32,213 nt of DNA from a bacterium. Its GTDB lineage: Bacteria; Vulcanimicrobiota; Vulcanimicrobiia; Vulcanimicrobiales; Vulcanimicrobiaceae. Where the stretch lies: the NCBI GenBank assembly GCA_021794175.1, contig JAJYRI010000018.1:1-32213 (forward strand). The letters are read 5' to 3'. The notes under the pieces are model-generated. The model was not told the origin of the DNA, did no database searches, and was given only the letters and a program-made list of their open reading frames with translations. Shown here piece by piece: positions 7,760 to 16,188 of this stretch. The translations under genes and the position numbers were made by a program. The stretch's first letter is position 1. Each line of letters begins with the position of its first letter.

Positions 7760-7916
7760 GCTAACGCCGACTCGGGCGGCAGAGCACATCGTTCTGTCCG
7801 CCCGCGTCGGAGCCTCCGTCCCCCGAGTAGCGGCGCTGTGACTCCGAGTAGCCCACAAAGTGGGCGTATCAGGGGCGCGCGAGGTGTACGCCGGCCCATC
7901 TGCTGAACCCCCGTCC

Positions 7917-8369
7917 ATGCGATCTGCACATTCGGCCGCCTCGCGCATCATCGTCGCGCTCACTTCGTGCGCGCTGCTCGCGTCCTGCTCCGGACGCATC
8001 GGCAACGGCAAAAGCGGGCTCTGCGATAACGCGGGCTATCTCGCGGCACGAAAAATTGCGCATGCGCGCAGCGAGGTGACCATCTGCGGAACGGTCCTGC
8101 GCGTGCGCGCGGCGCGACGGACGCGCAGCGGATTACATCTCTGGTTCTACGTGCGCGTGGCGCCGCATGTCGTCGCGCGGGTGATCGCCGACGAGAGCGT
8201 GCTCGGCCCGATCCTCGTTCGTGTCGGCGACAAGGCCGAGGTTCAAGGGCGATTTTTTCGCGACCACGACGGCTTCGACGGCATCGATTGGACGCATCGC
8301 ATCGACGGCACGCACAGCTCGTGGAGCACGCCCGGTTTCGTCGTCATCAACGGTGTCGAATATCGCTGA
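7917..8369 (+). CDS. Lipoprotein with a DUF3465-like domain
   Basis: A 150-residue lipoprotein. A short signal peptide (MRSAHSAASRIIVALTSCAL) ends in LASC with Cys24. The mature part has ICGTVLRVRAARRTRSGLHLWFYVRV, then DKAEVQGRFFRDHDGFDGIDWTHRIDG and a closing GFVVINGVEYR, a DUF3465-like layout similar to the C-terminal domain of the preceding lipoprotein. DUF3465 has no known activity. ATG 7917 is preferred over the longer frame from 7860 because it puts the signal peptide at the N-terminus. The 157-base gap upstream holds a small hairpin (gcccac/gtgggc at 7851-7865) but no clear promoter. Confidence 0.7.
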   Translation: MRSAHSAASRIIVALTSCALLASCSGRIGNGKSGLCDNAGYLAARKIAHARSEVTICGTVLRVRAARRTRSGLHLWFYVRVAPHVVARVIADESVLGPILVRVGDKAEVQGRFFRDHDGFDGIDWTHRIDGTHSSWSTPGFVVINGVEYR

Positions 8370-8428
8370 GCCCGCCGCCTTGCCGTCGCCGGACGGAGCG
8401 CGGGCCTCTCGCGCCGAATCTCGCGGCG

Positions 8429-9016
8429 ATGAGCGACATTCAAGATCGTACCGGAGCCCGGCAGCCCGAACTCTTCTCCCCCGAGCGCGCCGCGCGCCTC
8501 GACGACCCCGCTCGTGAGGAATACATGCCCGCAGCGGCGATCGTCGGACGACTTGAGGTTCCTCAAGAGGGTCGGGTCATCGATCTCGGCGCGGGGACCG
8601 GCCGCTATACCTTCGCAATCGCGAAGGCGCACCCGGACGCCTTTGTCGTCGCCGTCGATACGCAGCCGGGATTCGTACGGATCATCGCCGAGCGCTGTCT
8701 CGAGGGGAAATTCGACAACGTCGTTACCGGGGACACCCCTGCCGGCCCGCCCGCCGACCGGATTCTGCTCCTCAACGTGCTCCACGAGATGACCGATCTC
8801 GATCTGAACCCGGTGCGGGCGGCGCTCTCGCCTGAAGGCTGGATGCTTGTAATCGATTGGGATGCCGGCATCGAGCGGCCCGTCGGCCCGCCACGCGAAC
8901 ATTCGCATACGCGCGACGAAGCGGTCGCTCGCCTGCAATCGCGTGGTTTCGCTCGCGTCGAGCCGATCGAGGCGCCGGAGTTTCCATACCACTTCGTGCT
9001 TCGCGCGCGCGTGTAG
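8429..9016 (+). CDS. Class I SAM-dependent methyltransferase
   Basis: A 195-residue protein with a classic Rossmann methyltransferase start: VIDLGAGTGRYTFAIA (motif I, about residues 51-66), the acidic end of beta-2 in FVVAVDTQ, and RILLLNVLHEMTD as motif IV. It belongs to the Methyltransf_11/25 style of small-molecule methylases; the substrate cannot be told from sequence. Upstream, SPERAARLDDPAREEYMP resembles the N-terminal helix of UbiE-like arsenite or quinone methylases, but no arsenite-type Cys residues are present. ATG 8429 is chosen as the first Met before this helix. It lies 35 bases before the M61 protease gene on the same strand. Confidence 0.8.
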   Translation: MSDIQDRTGARQPELFSPERAARLDDPAREEYMPAAAIVGRLEVPQEGRVIDLGAGTGRYTFAIAKAHPDAFVVAVDTQPGFVRIIAERCLEGKFDNVVTGDTPAGPPADRILLLNVLHEMTDLDLNPVRAALSPEGWMLVIDWDAGIERPVGPPREHSHTRDEAVARLQSRGFARVEPIEAPEFPYHFVLRARV

Positions 9017-9051
9017 CAGGGAGGCGTCTGCCGAGCGCGTACCGCGTTCGC

Positions 9052-10911
9052 ATGCGCACTCATCTGATTCGAGGCCTCGGCCTCTCCCTGTTGCTGTGTT
9101 CGTTGGGGTTCGCGCCGTTACGGGCGGCAACCCAACCGATTCAGCTCCAACTCGACGCGCGGCAGGCGCCGACGCAGAACGTCGTCTTCACTCACGAAGT
9201 CATCCCCGCTTCTCCCGGGCCGATGACGCTCTATTATCCCAAGTGGATTCCCGGAGAGCACCAGCCGGTCGGTCCGATCGCCAACGTTTCATCGTTGGTC
9301 ATCACGGCAAACGGAAAGCGGATTCCATGGCGCCGCGATCCGCTGAATATGTTTGCATTTACGTTCGATGTACCGGCCGGTGCTACCGCGATCGACGTGC
9401 ACTTTACCTATCTCGGTGCGACGTTCGGGCATTATTCCTCGTCGCGACTCGCCACCCATAATTTGTTCGTTACGACCTGGAACCAGAACTTGCTCTATCC
9501 CTCAACCGGGACGATTCAAGACACGTTTTTTAAACCGTCGATCGTGCTGCCGGGCCCCGCCTGGAAATTCGCGACGGCGCTAACCGGGGCGAACCGTTCC
9601 GGCGATACCGTTACGTTCGATGAAGTTTCGCTCGAACATCTAATCGATTCGCCGCTCGATGCCGGCACGCACGTGTATCGGAAACGCATTTGGCACCAAG
9701 GAAGCGCGAGCGCCTTTCTCAACGTCTTTGCCGATACGCAGCACGAAGCGAACTCGGCGAAGATCGGCGAACCGCATTACGCGAAGCTCGTCCGCGAGAT
9801 GATGGCAATATACGGTGCCCGCCACTGGCGCAATTACAATTTCTTGTTAACGCTCTCCGACCAAATGCCGGGCGAAGGGATCGAACACCACGAATCCAGC
9901 GACGACGGAGAGACCGGGTCGTATTTTCTCAACCATAAAGATTTCGTTCGCGGCGGCGATTTGCTCTCGCACGAATTCAACCATTCGTGGGATGGGAAAT
10001 ACCGGATGCCGGCGGGCCTCTATCCCGATAACCTGCAGATCCCCTATGACGACTCGCTTCTATGGGTCTACGAAGGCATGACGCAATACTACGGTGACGT
10101 CATGTCGTTCCGCGACGGGATTCGCCCGGCAAAACAGTGGCCCAACCAAGTGGCCGCGATGTATGCCTATTACGACAACGAACCGGGGCGCATGTGGCGA
10201 ACGCTGGGCGACACCGCAACGTCGGCGCCGTTTCTTTACGCCGCACCCTATGGTTACAATGCGGAACGACGTAGCGTCGATTTCTACGTTGAGGGCGCGC
10301 TCATGTGGCTGCGTGCCGACAGCATTATCCGTGCGAAAACAAACGATAAGAAATCGCTCGACACTTTCGCGCGCGCCTTCTTCGGCGGAAAAACGACCGG
10401 TCCGATCGTCGTTACGTATACCCGTAAAGACATCATCGCCGGCCTAAATAAAGTGCTGCCGTATAACTGGGCCGGATTCTTCCATAAGTGGATCGACAAC
10501 ATCGCGCCGCACCCGGCGAACGGGTTCACGCCCGATGGTTGGAAGCTCGTCTACACCACGAAACCGACGATCTGGGTGCCGAAGAGTAACTTTTGGTACT
10601 CGGTCGGCCTGGCGGTGAACGACGGCGAGATCGGCGACGTCCGATTTGGTTCTCCGGCTGCAAATGCAACGTTGGGAATCGACACGCGCATCGTAGCGGT
10701 CGACGGACGCGGCTATACCGCGCCGGTGCTCGCACAGGCCATTACCGACGCAGCGAAAACGAAGCAGCCGATCACGCTGCTCGTCGAGCATAGTGACGTC
10801 TACCGTACGGTCCAGATCCATTACACCGGCGGCCTTCGATATCCGCATCTGGTACGCATGAAAGGCGTGCCCGACCGGCTCTCGCAGGTCGTGAAGCCCT
10901 ACACGAAGTAG
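9052..10911 (+). CDS. Secreted M61-family (glycyl aminopeptidase-like) metalloprotease
   Basis: A 619-residue exported protein with a signal peptide (GLGLSLLLCSLGFAPLRA), then the M61 N-terminal beta domain (WIPGEHQPVGPIANVSSL). The gluzincin active site is HEFNH at residues 307-311 and WVYEGMTQYYGD with the third zinc ligand E341. A PDZ-like C-terminal region (about 500-600) includes GLAVNDGEIGDVRFGSPAANATL and IVAVDGRGYT. The length agrees with M61 peptidases. It probably trims peptides in the periplasm. The PsiE-like gene follows after 9 bases, so the two may be co-transcribed. Start ATG 9052 gives a clean signal peptide; no good Shine-Dalgarno is seen. Confidence 0.9.
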   Translation: MRTHLIRGLGLSLLLCSLGFAPLRAATQPIQLQLDARQAPTQNVVFTHEVIPASPGPMTLYYPKWIPGEHQPVGPIANVSSLVITANGKRIPWRRDPLNMFAFTFDVPAGATAIDVHFTYLGATFGHYSSSRLATHNLFVTTWNQNLLYPSTGTIQDTFFKPSIVLPGPAWKFATALTGANRSGDTVTFDEVSLEHLIDSPLDAGTHVYRKRIWHQGSASAFLNVFADTQHEANSAKIGEPHYAKLVREMMAIYGARHWRNYNFLLTLSDQMPGEGIEHHESSDDGETGSYFLNHKDFVRGGDLLSHEFNHSWDGKYRMPAGLYPDNLQIPYDDSLLWVYEGMTQYYGDVMSFRDGIRPAKQWPNQVAAMYAYYDNEPGRMWRTLGDTATSAPFLYAAPYGYNAERRSVDFYVEGALMWLRADSIIRAKTNDKKSLDTFARAFFGGKTTGPIVVTYTRKDIIAGLNKVLPYNWAGFFHKWIDNIAPHPANGFTPDGWKLVYTTKPTIWVPKSNFWYSVGLAVNDGEIGDVRFGSPAANATLGIDTRIVAVDGRGYTAPVLAQAITDAAKTKQPITLLVEHSDVYRTVQIHYTGGLRYPHLVRMKGVPDRLSQVVKPYTK

Positions 10912-10920
10912 GTCAAAGCG

Positions 10921-11445
10921 ATGGAGCAGCAACCCGAAGAACGCGAAATTATCGAGCACGGCGGGCACGTCGGCACCTTCGACCGATTTGCCGGCCTACT
11001 CGCACTCGGCGAACGGATTATGTTCGTGTTCGTGGGGTTGCTGCTCTTTGTCGCGGCGGTAGCGCTGGCAATTCACGGCGTACGTGAGGCGATCGCGCTC
11101 TTTACCGTCGGTGGAGATACCCTGGTCGAAGCGACCGCACACTTTATCGATCTCGTGCTCCTGATCCTTATGATTTCCGAGATCACCTATACCGTCGTCA
11201 TATCGATTCGCGGGAAAGGGCTTTCGGCGATACCGTTTCTTTTAATAGCCGTTATCGCCACGGTTCGTCGCGTTCTCGTCATCACGATTCAAGAGATCCA
11301 TCCGGCCGCACCGAAAGGCTTGACATGGATATCGAAGAGCAGCGTCGATCTTTTCGTGCTCTCGCTCGTTTCGGTGATCTTTGTAGCGGCGATCGTCATC
11401 CTCCAGCACCGGCGCTCCACAGCGAAGTCGTCGACGGAGCGCTAA
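10921..11445 (+). CDS. PsiE-like inner-membrane protein
   Basis: A 174-residue protein with about four membrane helices (roughly residues 32-52, 70-88, 100-118 and 143-161). It resembles the phosphate-starvation-inducible PsiE family: an N-terminal cytosolic tail, HFIDLVLLILMISEITYTVV, and the charged loop VRRVLVITIQEIHP. Family function is unknown despite the phosphate link in E. coli; no Pho box was recognised upstream. It directly follows the M61 protease gene and faces the acyl-CoA synthetase gene. Confidence 0.75.
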   Translation: MEQQPEEREIIEHGGHVGTFDRFAGLLALGERIMFVFVGLLLFVAAVALAIHGVREAIALFTVGGDTLVEATAHFIDLVLLILMISEITYTVVISIRGKGLSAIPFLLIAVIATVRRVLVITIQEIHPAAPKGLTWISKSSVDLFVLSLVSVIFVAAIVILQHRRSTAKSSTER

Positions 11446-11449
11446 CGCG

Positions 11450-11467
11450 CTGCGCCGTACGGCGCAG
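11450..11467. terminator. Palindrome between convergent genes, possible bidirectional terminator
   Basis: CTGCGCCGTACGGCGCAG is a perfect 18-base palindrome inside the 26-base gap between the stop codons of the PsiE-like gene (plus) and the acyl-CoA synthetase gene (minus). No T-run flanks it, so intrinsic termination is not proven, but the position fits a shared terminator. Confidence 0.45.
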
Positions 11468-11471
11468 TACG

Positions 11472-13088
11472 CTAGACCTGCCCGCTCGCTGCGCTGCGCC
11501 CTTTGCGGTCGAGTTCGCGCCGACGTAGCTCGACGCGGCGAATCTTTCCCGAACGCGTCTTCGGTAACTCGTCGACGAATTCGATCTCGCGCGGATACTT
11601 ATAGGGGGCGGTAACCCGCTTACAGTGCTCTTGTAACTCGCGAACGAGCGTTTCGTCGGCGATAAAGCCGCCGCGCAACACGACGAACGCCTTCACGATA
11701 TTTCCGCGGTCGGCATCGGGGCTGCCGACGACCGCCGATTCGGCGACGGCCGGGTGTTCCAGCAGCGCGCTCTCGACTTCGAATGGGCCGATGCGATAGG
11801 CGCCCGACGAAATGACGTCGTCGGCGCGTCCCACGAACCAAAAATAGCCGTCGGCATCGACGCGTGCGCGATCGCCGGTGAGATACCACTCGCCGCGCCT
11901 GCTCGCCACGCTCTGTTCTTCATCGTGGAGATAGCCCTTAAAGAGCGTCGGCGGATTGCCGCGCAGGCCAATATCCCCGACGACATCGACAGCGCAGGGG
12001 AAGCCGTCTTCATCGACGACCGCGATCTCGTGCCCCGGCGTCGGGCGCCCCATCGCGCCGATACGAAGCTCGTCGCCGGGGAGATTAGCGATCAATAGCG
12101 AGTTCTCGGTCTGTCCGTATCCGTCGTAGATCGTCAGCCCGAACGCAGCGCTCCAACGCTCGATGACTTCGGGGTTCAGCGGCTCGCCGGCGCTAACGCA
12201 ATGGCGCAGCATCGGCAGTTTCCAACGCGTTCCGAGATCGTCGCGCTTTGCTTCCAGACGATACTCCGTGGGCGCTTGGCAGAGTACGGTAACGCCGAGA
12301 TCGCGTAGCAAATCGAGTCGTTCGACAGGGTCGAAGCCGCCGTCGTGCATGACGATCGCGCTGCCGCAGGACCAGGGCCCCAGCAGTACGTTCCAGAGCG
12401 ATTTTGCCCAGCCGGTCGCCGCAGTACTCCAGACCAAATCGTCGGGTGTGCAATCGAGCCAAAAACGGGCCTGCATGCGCTTGGCGAACGTGTACGCACG
12501 GTCGTGAATGACCCCTTTGGGATCTTTCGTCGTTCCGCTCGTATAGATGATGTAGCTCCAATCCCCGATATCGCCCTCGATGCCGACCAGCGGCGTTGCC
12601 GCTTGCGCGCGTTCGTCGAGGCGTTCCCACCCCGGCGCATCGGCCTCGCTCAGATAATAATGAGTGCAGGTCACGGCGCCGGAGCGGATCTCGTCGACCT
12701 CGTCGCGATTGCTCGCGCAGGCAACGATCGCTCGCACCGAGGCATGTTCGGCACGATAGAGGAGGTCTTTTGCGCGGAGTTGCTCGGCGCACGGGATCGC
12801 AACCGCACCGATACGATCGAGCGCGAGCATCGTAAATATCCATGCCGGTCGCTTGGGTAATGCGACCAGGACGCGGTCGCCGCGGCCGATGCCATCGTCG
12901 GCGAACACGCGCGCATAGCGTTGCGAGGCGAGGGCGATCTCCGCGAAGGTGTAGATCTGTCTGCTGCGGTCGCTATCGATGAAGACGAGCGCCCGGCGGT
13001 CGTCGCGCGCGAGTTCGTCGATAACGTCGCGCGCGAAAGAGAAATGCTGCGGAACCTCCCAGCGAAATCCCTCTCGATGCGCGTTCAT
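11472..13088 (-). CDS. Acyl-CoA synthetase (AMP-forming, medium-chain/ACSM-like)
   Basis: A 538-residue ANL-superfamily adenylating enzyme. Motifs in order are the P-loop YTSGTTKDPKG (about residues 183-193), the acyl-pocket region STAATGWAKSLWNVLLGPW, YDGYGQTEN (A5), the aspartate of YLTGDRARVD (A7), the hinge FVGRADDVISSGAYRIGPFEVE (A8) and the catalytic lysine in PKTRSGKIRR (A10). It activates a carboxylic acid to its CoA thioester. The STAATGWAKS block fits ACSM/MACS enzymes rather than acetyl-CoA synthetase, but chain length is not predictable. Its ATG 13088 overlaps rocD's stop (ATGA), so the two are coupled; the pairing hints at amino-acid-derived acids as substrates. Confidence 0.9.
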   Translation of the reverse strand: MNAHREGFRWEVPQHFSFARDVIDELARDDRRALVFIDSDRSRQIYTFAEIALASQRYARVFADDGIGRGDRVLVALPKRPAWIFTMLALDRIGAVAIPCAEQLRAKDLLYRAEHASVRAIVACASNRDEVDEIRSGAVTCTHYYLSEADAPGWERLDERAQAATPLVGIEGDIGDWSYIIYTSGTTKDPKGVIHDRAYTFAKRMQARFWLDCTPDDLVWSTAATGWAKSLWNVLLGPWSCGSAIVMHDGGFDPVERLDLLRDLGVTVLCQAPTEYRLEAKRDDLGTRWKLPMLRHCVSAGEPLNPEVIERWSAAFGLTIYDGYGQTENSLLIANLPGDELRIGAMGRPTPGHEIAVVDEDGFPCAVDVVGDIGLRGNPPTLFKGYLHDEEQSVASRRGEWYLTGDRARVDADGYFWFVGRADDVISSGAYRIGPFEVESALLEHPAVAESAVVGSPDADRGNIVKAFVVLRGGFIADETLVRELQEHCKRVTAPYKYPREIEFVDELPKTRSGKIRRVELRRRELDRKGRSAASGQV

Positions 13089-14305
13089 TTTACAGCATCG
13101 AAGACGACGAGTGCGTCTTGCAGCCGCTCGAGGAAGAGATCGATCTCGGCGTCGGTGATGACCAGCGGCGGCGCGATGCGCAACACGCGTTCGTGGGTAT
13201 CCTTTGCCGCGATGCCGCGTTCGAGCAATGCATACGCTAACGGTCGGGCCGGCCGATCGAATTCGACGCCGACGAGGAGACCGCGCCCGCGCACGTCGCG
13301 GATCGAAGATGATTGCAGCGCTCGTAGGCCCTGCATCAATTTCGCGCCGGCATAGCGAGCCCGTTCGGCGAGACGCTCTTCTATCAGGACATCCATCGCC
13401 GCGAGAGCGACGGCGCTGCCCAGCGGGTTACCGCCGAACGTGCTTCCGTGATCGCCGGGCTGGAAGAGCGACATCAACGGTCGGTCGGCGAGAATCGCCG
13501 AGACCGGATAGAGTCCGCCGCCTAAGGCTTTGCCGACGATGAGAATATCGGGCTTGATCCCATCGTGGTCGAGGCACATCATCGCACCGGTTCGCCCGAA
13601 CCCCGTCTGAATTTCATCGCCTAAGAAGAGCACGTCATGCTCTTTGCAGATCGCCCACGCGCGTTTGAGATATCCCTCGGGGGGGACGATCACGCCGCCT
13701 TCACCTTGAATCGGTTCGATCAACATCGCGCACGTGTTTGGGCCGATCGAGCGCTCGAGCGCGTCGGCATCGCCGTAGGGCACGAGGACGAACCCCGGAG
13801 TATATGGGCCGAACGAACGGCGGTACGCCGGTTCGCTCGAGGCGCTGATCACCGTCGTCGTGCGTCCATGAAAGTTGTTGGTGAAGACGATAATCTCGGC
13901 TCGATCGGGAGCGATGCCCTTGACGTCGTATCCCCAGCGTCGTGCGAGTTTGATCGCCGTCTCCACCGCCTCGACGCCGGTATTCATCGGTAGCGCCATC
14001 TCGAAGCCGCAGAGGCGGGTGAGGCGCTCGAGAAATTCCGGTAGGCGATCGTTGCGCATCGCTCGCGAGGTCAGCGTTACGCGCCCCGCTTGTTCGACGA
14101 GCGCGGCGACGATTCGCGGATGACAGTGTCCTTGGTTGACCGCCGAGTAGGCGCTGATGCAGTCGAGATAGCGCTTCCCTTCGACATCGGTTAACCAGCA
14201 GCCGCGGGCTTCGTCGACGACGAGGTCGAGCGGGTGGTAATTATGGGCGCCGAAATGCTCTTCGGCTTCGATAAGGGAGCGGGAACTTCGGTCGCTCGCG
14301 TTCAT
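13085..14305 (-). CDS. rocD: Ornithine--oxo-acid aminotransferase
   Basis: A 406-residue class III aminotransferase. It has NYHPLDLVVDEARG (22-35), SAYSAVNQGHCHP (51-63, characteristic of ornithine aminotransferases), TNNFHGRTT (142-150), GDEIQTGFGRTG with D230, and the PLP lysine K259 in IVGKALGGG. It converts ornithine and 2-oxoglutarate to glutamate semialdehyde and glutamate in arginine/ornithine catabolism. Start ATG 14305 gives the usual length (about 400); the reading frame continues upstream to 14380, but that extension is not family-like. It is first in the operon with the acyl-CoA synthetase. No arginase (rocF) is in the window. Confidence 0.93.
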   Translation of the reverse strand: MNASDRSSRSLIEAEEHFGAHNYHPLDLVVDEARGCWLTDVEGKRYLDCISAYSAVNQGHCHPRIVAALVEQAGRVTLTSRAMRNDRLPEFLERLTRLCGFEMALPMNTGVEAVETAIKLARRWGYDVKGIAPDRAEIIVFTNNFHGRTTTVISASSEPAYRRSFGPYTPGFVLVPYGDADALERSIGPNTCAMLIEPIQGEGGVIVPPEGYLKRAWAICKEHDVLFLGDEIQTGFGRTGAMMCLDHDGIKPDILIVGKALGGGLYPVSAILADRPLMSLFQPGDHGSTFGGNPLGSAVALAAMDVLIEERLAERARYAGAKLMQGLRALQSSSIRDVRGRGLLVGVEFDRPARPLAYALLERGIAAKDTHERVLRIAPPLVITDAEIDLFLERLQDALVVFDAVK

Positions 14306-14350
14306 TATCTCGAACTCTATAACGCCACGTGTGTTTACCGCTGCGTGCGG

Positions 14351-14382
14351 GAATGCCGGGGCGCGTCTCTCATCCGGCATTC
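14351..14382. promoter_or_regulatory. Inverted repeat in the rocD/hydrolase divergent intergenic region
   Basis: GAATGCCGG (14351-14359) and CCGGCATTC (14374-14382) are perfect 9-base arms separated by 14 bases, so their centres are 23 bases apart, about two helical turns. The element sits in the 114-base gap between divergently transcribed rocD and the hydrolase operon. Position and symmetry suit an operator for a dimeric regulator; a stem-loop is the alternative. Confidence 0.5.
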
Positions 14383-14419
14383 GAGGAACACTTGCTCCTA
14401 GGAGTTAAGGATATCCGCT

Positions 14420-15310
14420 GTGCCGCCCTCCTCGCTCGACGACGCGCTCGTTCGAGAAAAAACCCTCGTCGCGGCCCCTGCGCTGCGACGTTTACTGCAA
14501 CTCGATACGCCGGAGATCGCCGATCGGAGTCGCAGTTTCTTCCTCATGCCTGCCCGGCCCGACGGGCGGGCGGCCTTGCTGCTCCATGGCCTGACGGCGA
14601 GTCCCGGGCAGATGGAACGGCTCGCACGGATCCTCGCCGGGCGCGGCTATGCGGTGGTGGTACCGCGGCTCCCCCGGCACGGCCGCCGCGATCGCTTGAC
14701 CGCGGAACTCGCAAAACTCGATGCCCTCGAACTTGTCGACCGCTGCAATCTCGCCCTGGAGGCAGCGCGCGAGCTCGCCGCGCGGATCACCGTCGTAGGT
14801 TTCTCGCTCGGCGGTACGCTCGCGCTTCGGCTCGCGCATGACGAAACGTTGGAACGCGCGGTGGCAATCGCGCCGTTCCTCGGTTTCGCCTGGCTTCCGA
14901 ATCGAGTCGCACCGGTGCTGGCGCGGACAGTTTTGCGACTGCCGAACGCGTTTGCCTGGTGGGATCCGATCGCGCGAGAGAGACAGTTACCCGCGCATGG
15001 CTATCCGCGCTACAGCACCCATGCCGTCGCGCGCGTATACGGATTGGCCGATGCGTTGCTTGCTGACGCGCGCCTATCTCCTCCGCGCACGCACGATATC
15101 GTCGCCGTCACCAACGATCGCGAAGCAGCCGTCAACAACCGCGCCGTGCGGCGTCTCATGGCGGCATGGAGGGCGTCGGGAGCGGTCGGCCTCCGCGAGG
15201 AGCGCTTGCGAGGCCTACGGATCTCGCACGATATTATCGAACCCGAACGACACCCCGATCTCGCCGATCGAGTGTTGCCGCGGTTGTTGCAGATCGTCAC
15301 CGACGCATGA
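14420..15310 (+). CDS. Alpha/beta hydrolase (esterase/monoacylglycerol lipase-like), copy 1
   Basis: A 296-residue cytosolic alpha/beta hydrolase. It has the oxyanion motif LLLHGLTASPGQM (H56-G57), PRLPRHGRRDRLT near residue 83, the nucleophile S129 in GFSLGG, an acid D233 in VTNDREAAVNN and H270 in RISHDIIEP. The layout resembles Est30/YvaK carboxylesterases and monoacylglycerol lipases. GTG 14420 is chosen because AAGGA lies 8 bases upstream; a 10-base palindrome CTCCTAGGAG (14395-14404) precedes it. The stop overlaps the start of a second hydrolase that shares the WWDP and YPR motifs, so they look like an old tandem duplication. The substrate is unknown. Confidence 0.85.
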   Translation: MPPSSLDDALVREKTLVAAPALRRLLQLDTPEIADRSRSFFLMPARPDGRAALLLHGLTASPGQMERLARILAGRGYAVVVPRLPRHGRRDRLTAELAKLDALELVDRCNLALEAARELAARITVVGFSLGGTLALRLAHDETLERAVAIAPFLGFAWLPNRVAPVLARTVLRLPNAFAWWDPIARERQLPAHGYPRYSTHAVARVYGLADALLADARLSPPRTHDIVAVTNDREAAVNNRAVRRLMAAWRASGAVGLREERLRGLRISHDIIEPERHPDLADRVLPRLLQIVTDA

Positions 15311-16188
15311 ACGAATCCTTCGAAGAAGGGCTCGTCGCGCTTGCGCGAATGCAAGCGCTCGACGGGCCCGATATTCTTGCTACGGCGCGTACCAAGGCGT
15401 GGTTACATGGCGAGCGCCGCCCGCTCTGCGTGGTGCTGCTCCACGGGTTAACGAATAATCCGGCGCAGTTTTCGGCATTCGGTCCGGCGCTGTACGAGCG
15501 CGGAGCGAACGTCATCGCCGTTCGGCTGCCGCATCACGGCGAGAGCGATCGCCTCACGAAGAAACTCGCGTCGTTAAAAAGTACGGAACTCGTCAAAACA
15601 CTCGACGACGCGCTCGATATCGCTGCGATGCTGGGCGAACGCGTTGCGGTGATGGGACATTCGACCGGTGGAACGCTCGCTGCGTACGCAGCGCAGTTCC
15701 GCAACGGCATCGCGCTTGCGATACCGGTTTGCCCGGGCTTCGCGGTATTACGCTTTTCTCGCCCGGTCAGCCGCGCGATCATGCTCGGCGCGCGGATCGT
15801 CCCCAACGTGCACATTTGGTGGGATCCCGATTTGCGCGAGCGTTTCCGTCCGGCTGCAGCATACCCGCGCTTTCCGACGCGTGCGGTCGCAGCGGTGATG
15901 CGTGTCGCCGATGCGACTTTTCGGGCCGCACGGCGAAGCGCTCCGCTCGCGCGAAAAATTCGCGCGGTCGTCGTCGCCCGCGACCCGGCGGTGAACAACC
16001 TTGCGACCCGCAGGCTCGTCGAACGTTGGCGCGAACACGGCGCCGATGCGCGGTACGAAGAGCTGGTAACCGAGCCGTTAAATCACGATCCCTTCGATCC
16101 GGATTCGCCGCGCGCGCGTACCGAGAAAACGTATCCCGTGCTGCTCGCGCTCTTCGATGAATTGCTCGAAGGAGCGCCGCAACGATGA
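15307..16188 (+). CDS. Alpha/beta hydrolase, copy 2
   Basis: A 293-residue paralogue of the upstream hydrolase. It has VLLHGLTNNPAQF (H46-G47), RLPHHGESDRLT (73-84), the nucleophile S119 in GHSTGG, D226 in VVARDPAVNN and H260 in PLNHDPFDPD, a full Ser-Asp-His triad. Both copies keep WWDP and YPRF/YPRY blocks between strands, which supports common descent. Start ATG 15307 overlaps the previous TGA and its own TGA overlaps tag's ATG, so three genes are translationally linked. A lipid or ester substrate is likely; nothing in the sequence ties it to DNA repair apart from the tag neighbour. Confidence 0.85.
   Translation: MNESFEEGLVALARMQALDGPDILATARTKAWLHGERRPLCVVLLHGLTNNPAQFSAFGPALYERGANVIAVRLPHHGESDRLTKKLASLKSTELVKTLDDALDIAAMLGERVAVMGHSTGGTLAAYAAQFRNGIALAIPVCPGFAVLRFSRPVSRAIMLGARIVPNVHIWWDPDLRERFRPAAAYPRFPTRAVAAVMRVADATFRAARRSAPLARKIRAVVVARDPAVNNLATRRLVERWREHGADARYEELVTEPLNHDPFDPDSPRARTEKTYPVLLALFDELLEGAPQR

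Noticed and set aside
7851-7865. gcccac-aaa-gtgggc hairpin as a terminator of the 6497 lipoprotein gene
   Set aside because: The stem is only 6 bp with a 3-base loop and no T-tract, and it lies more than 90 bases past the stop; too weak to call.
9031-9052. Similarity between 9031-9052 and 31425-31446 (ccgagcgc-taccgcgtt-gc) as a dispersed repeat or attachment site
   Set aside because: About 18 of 21 matching bases between two GC-rich sites is within chance expectation for a 32-kb window, and flanks do not match.
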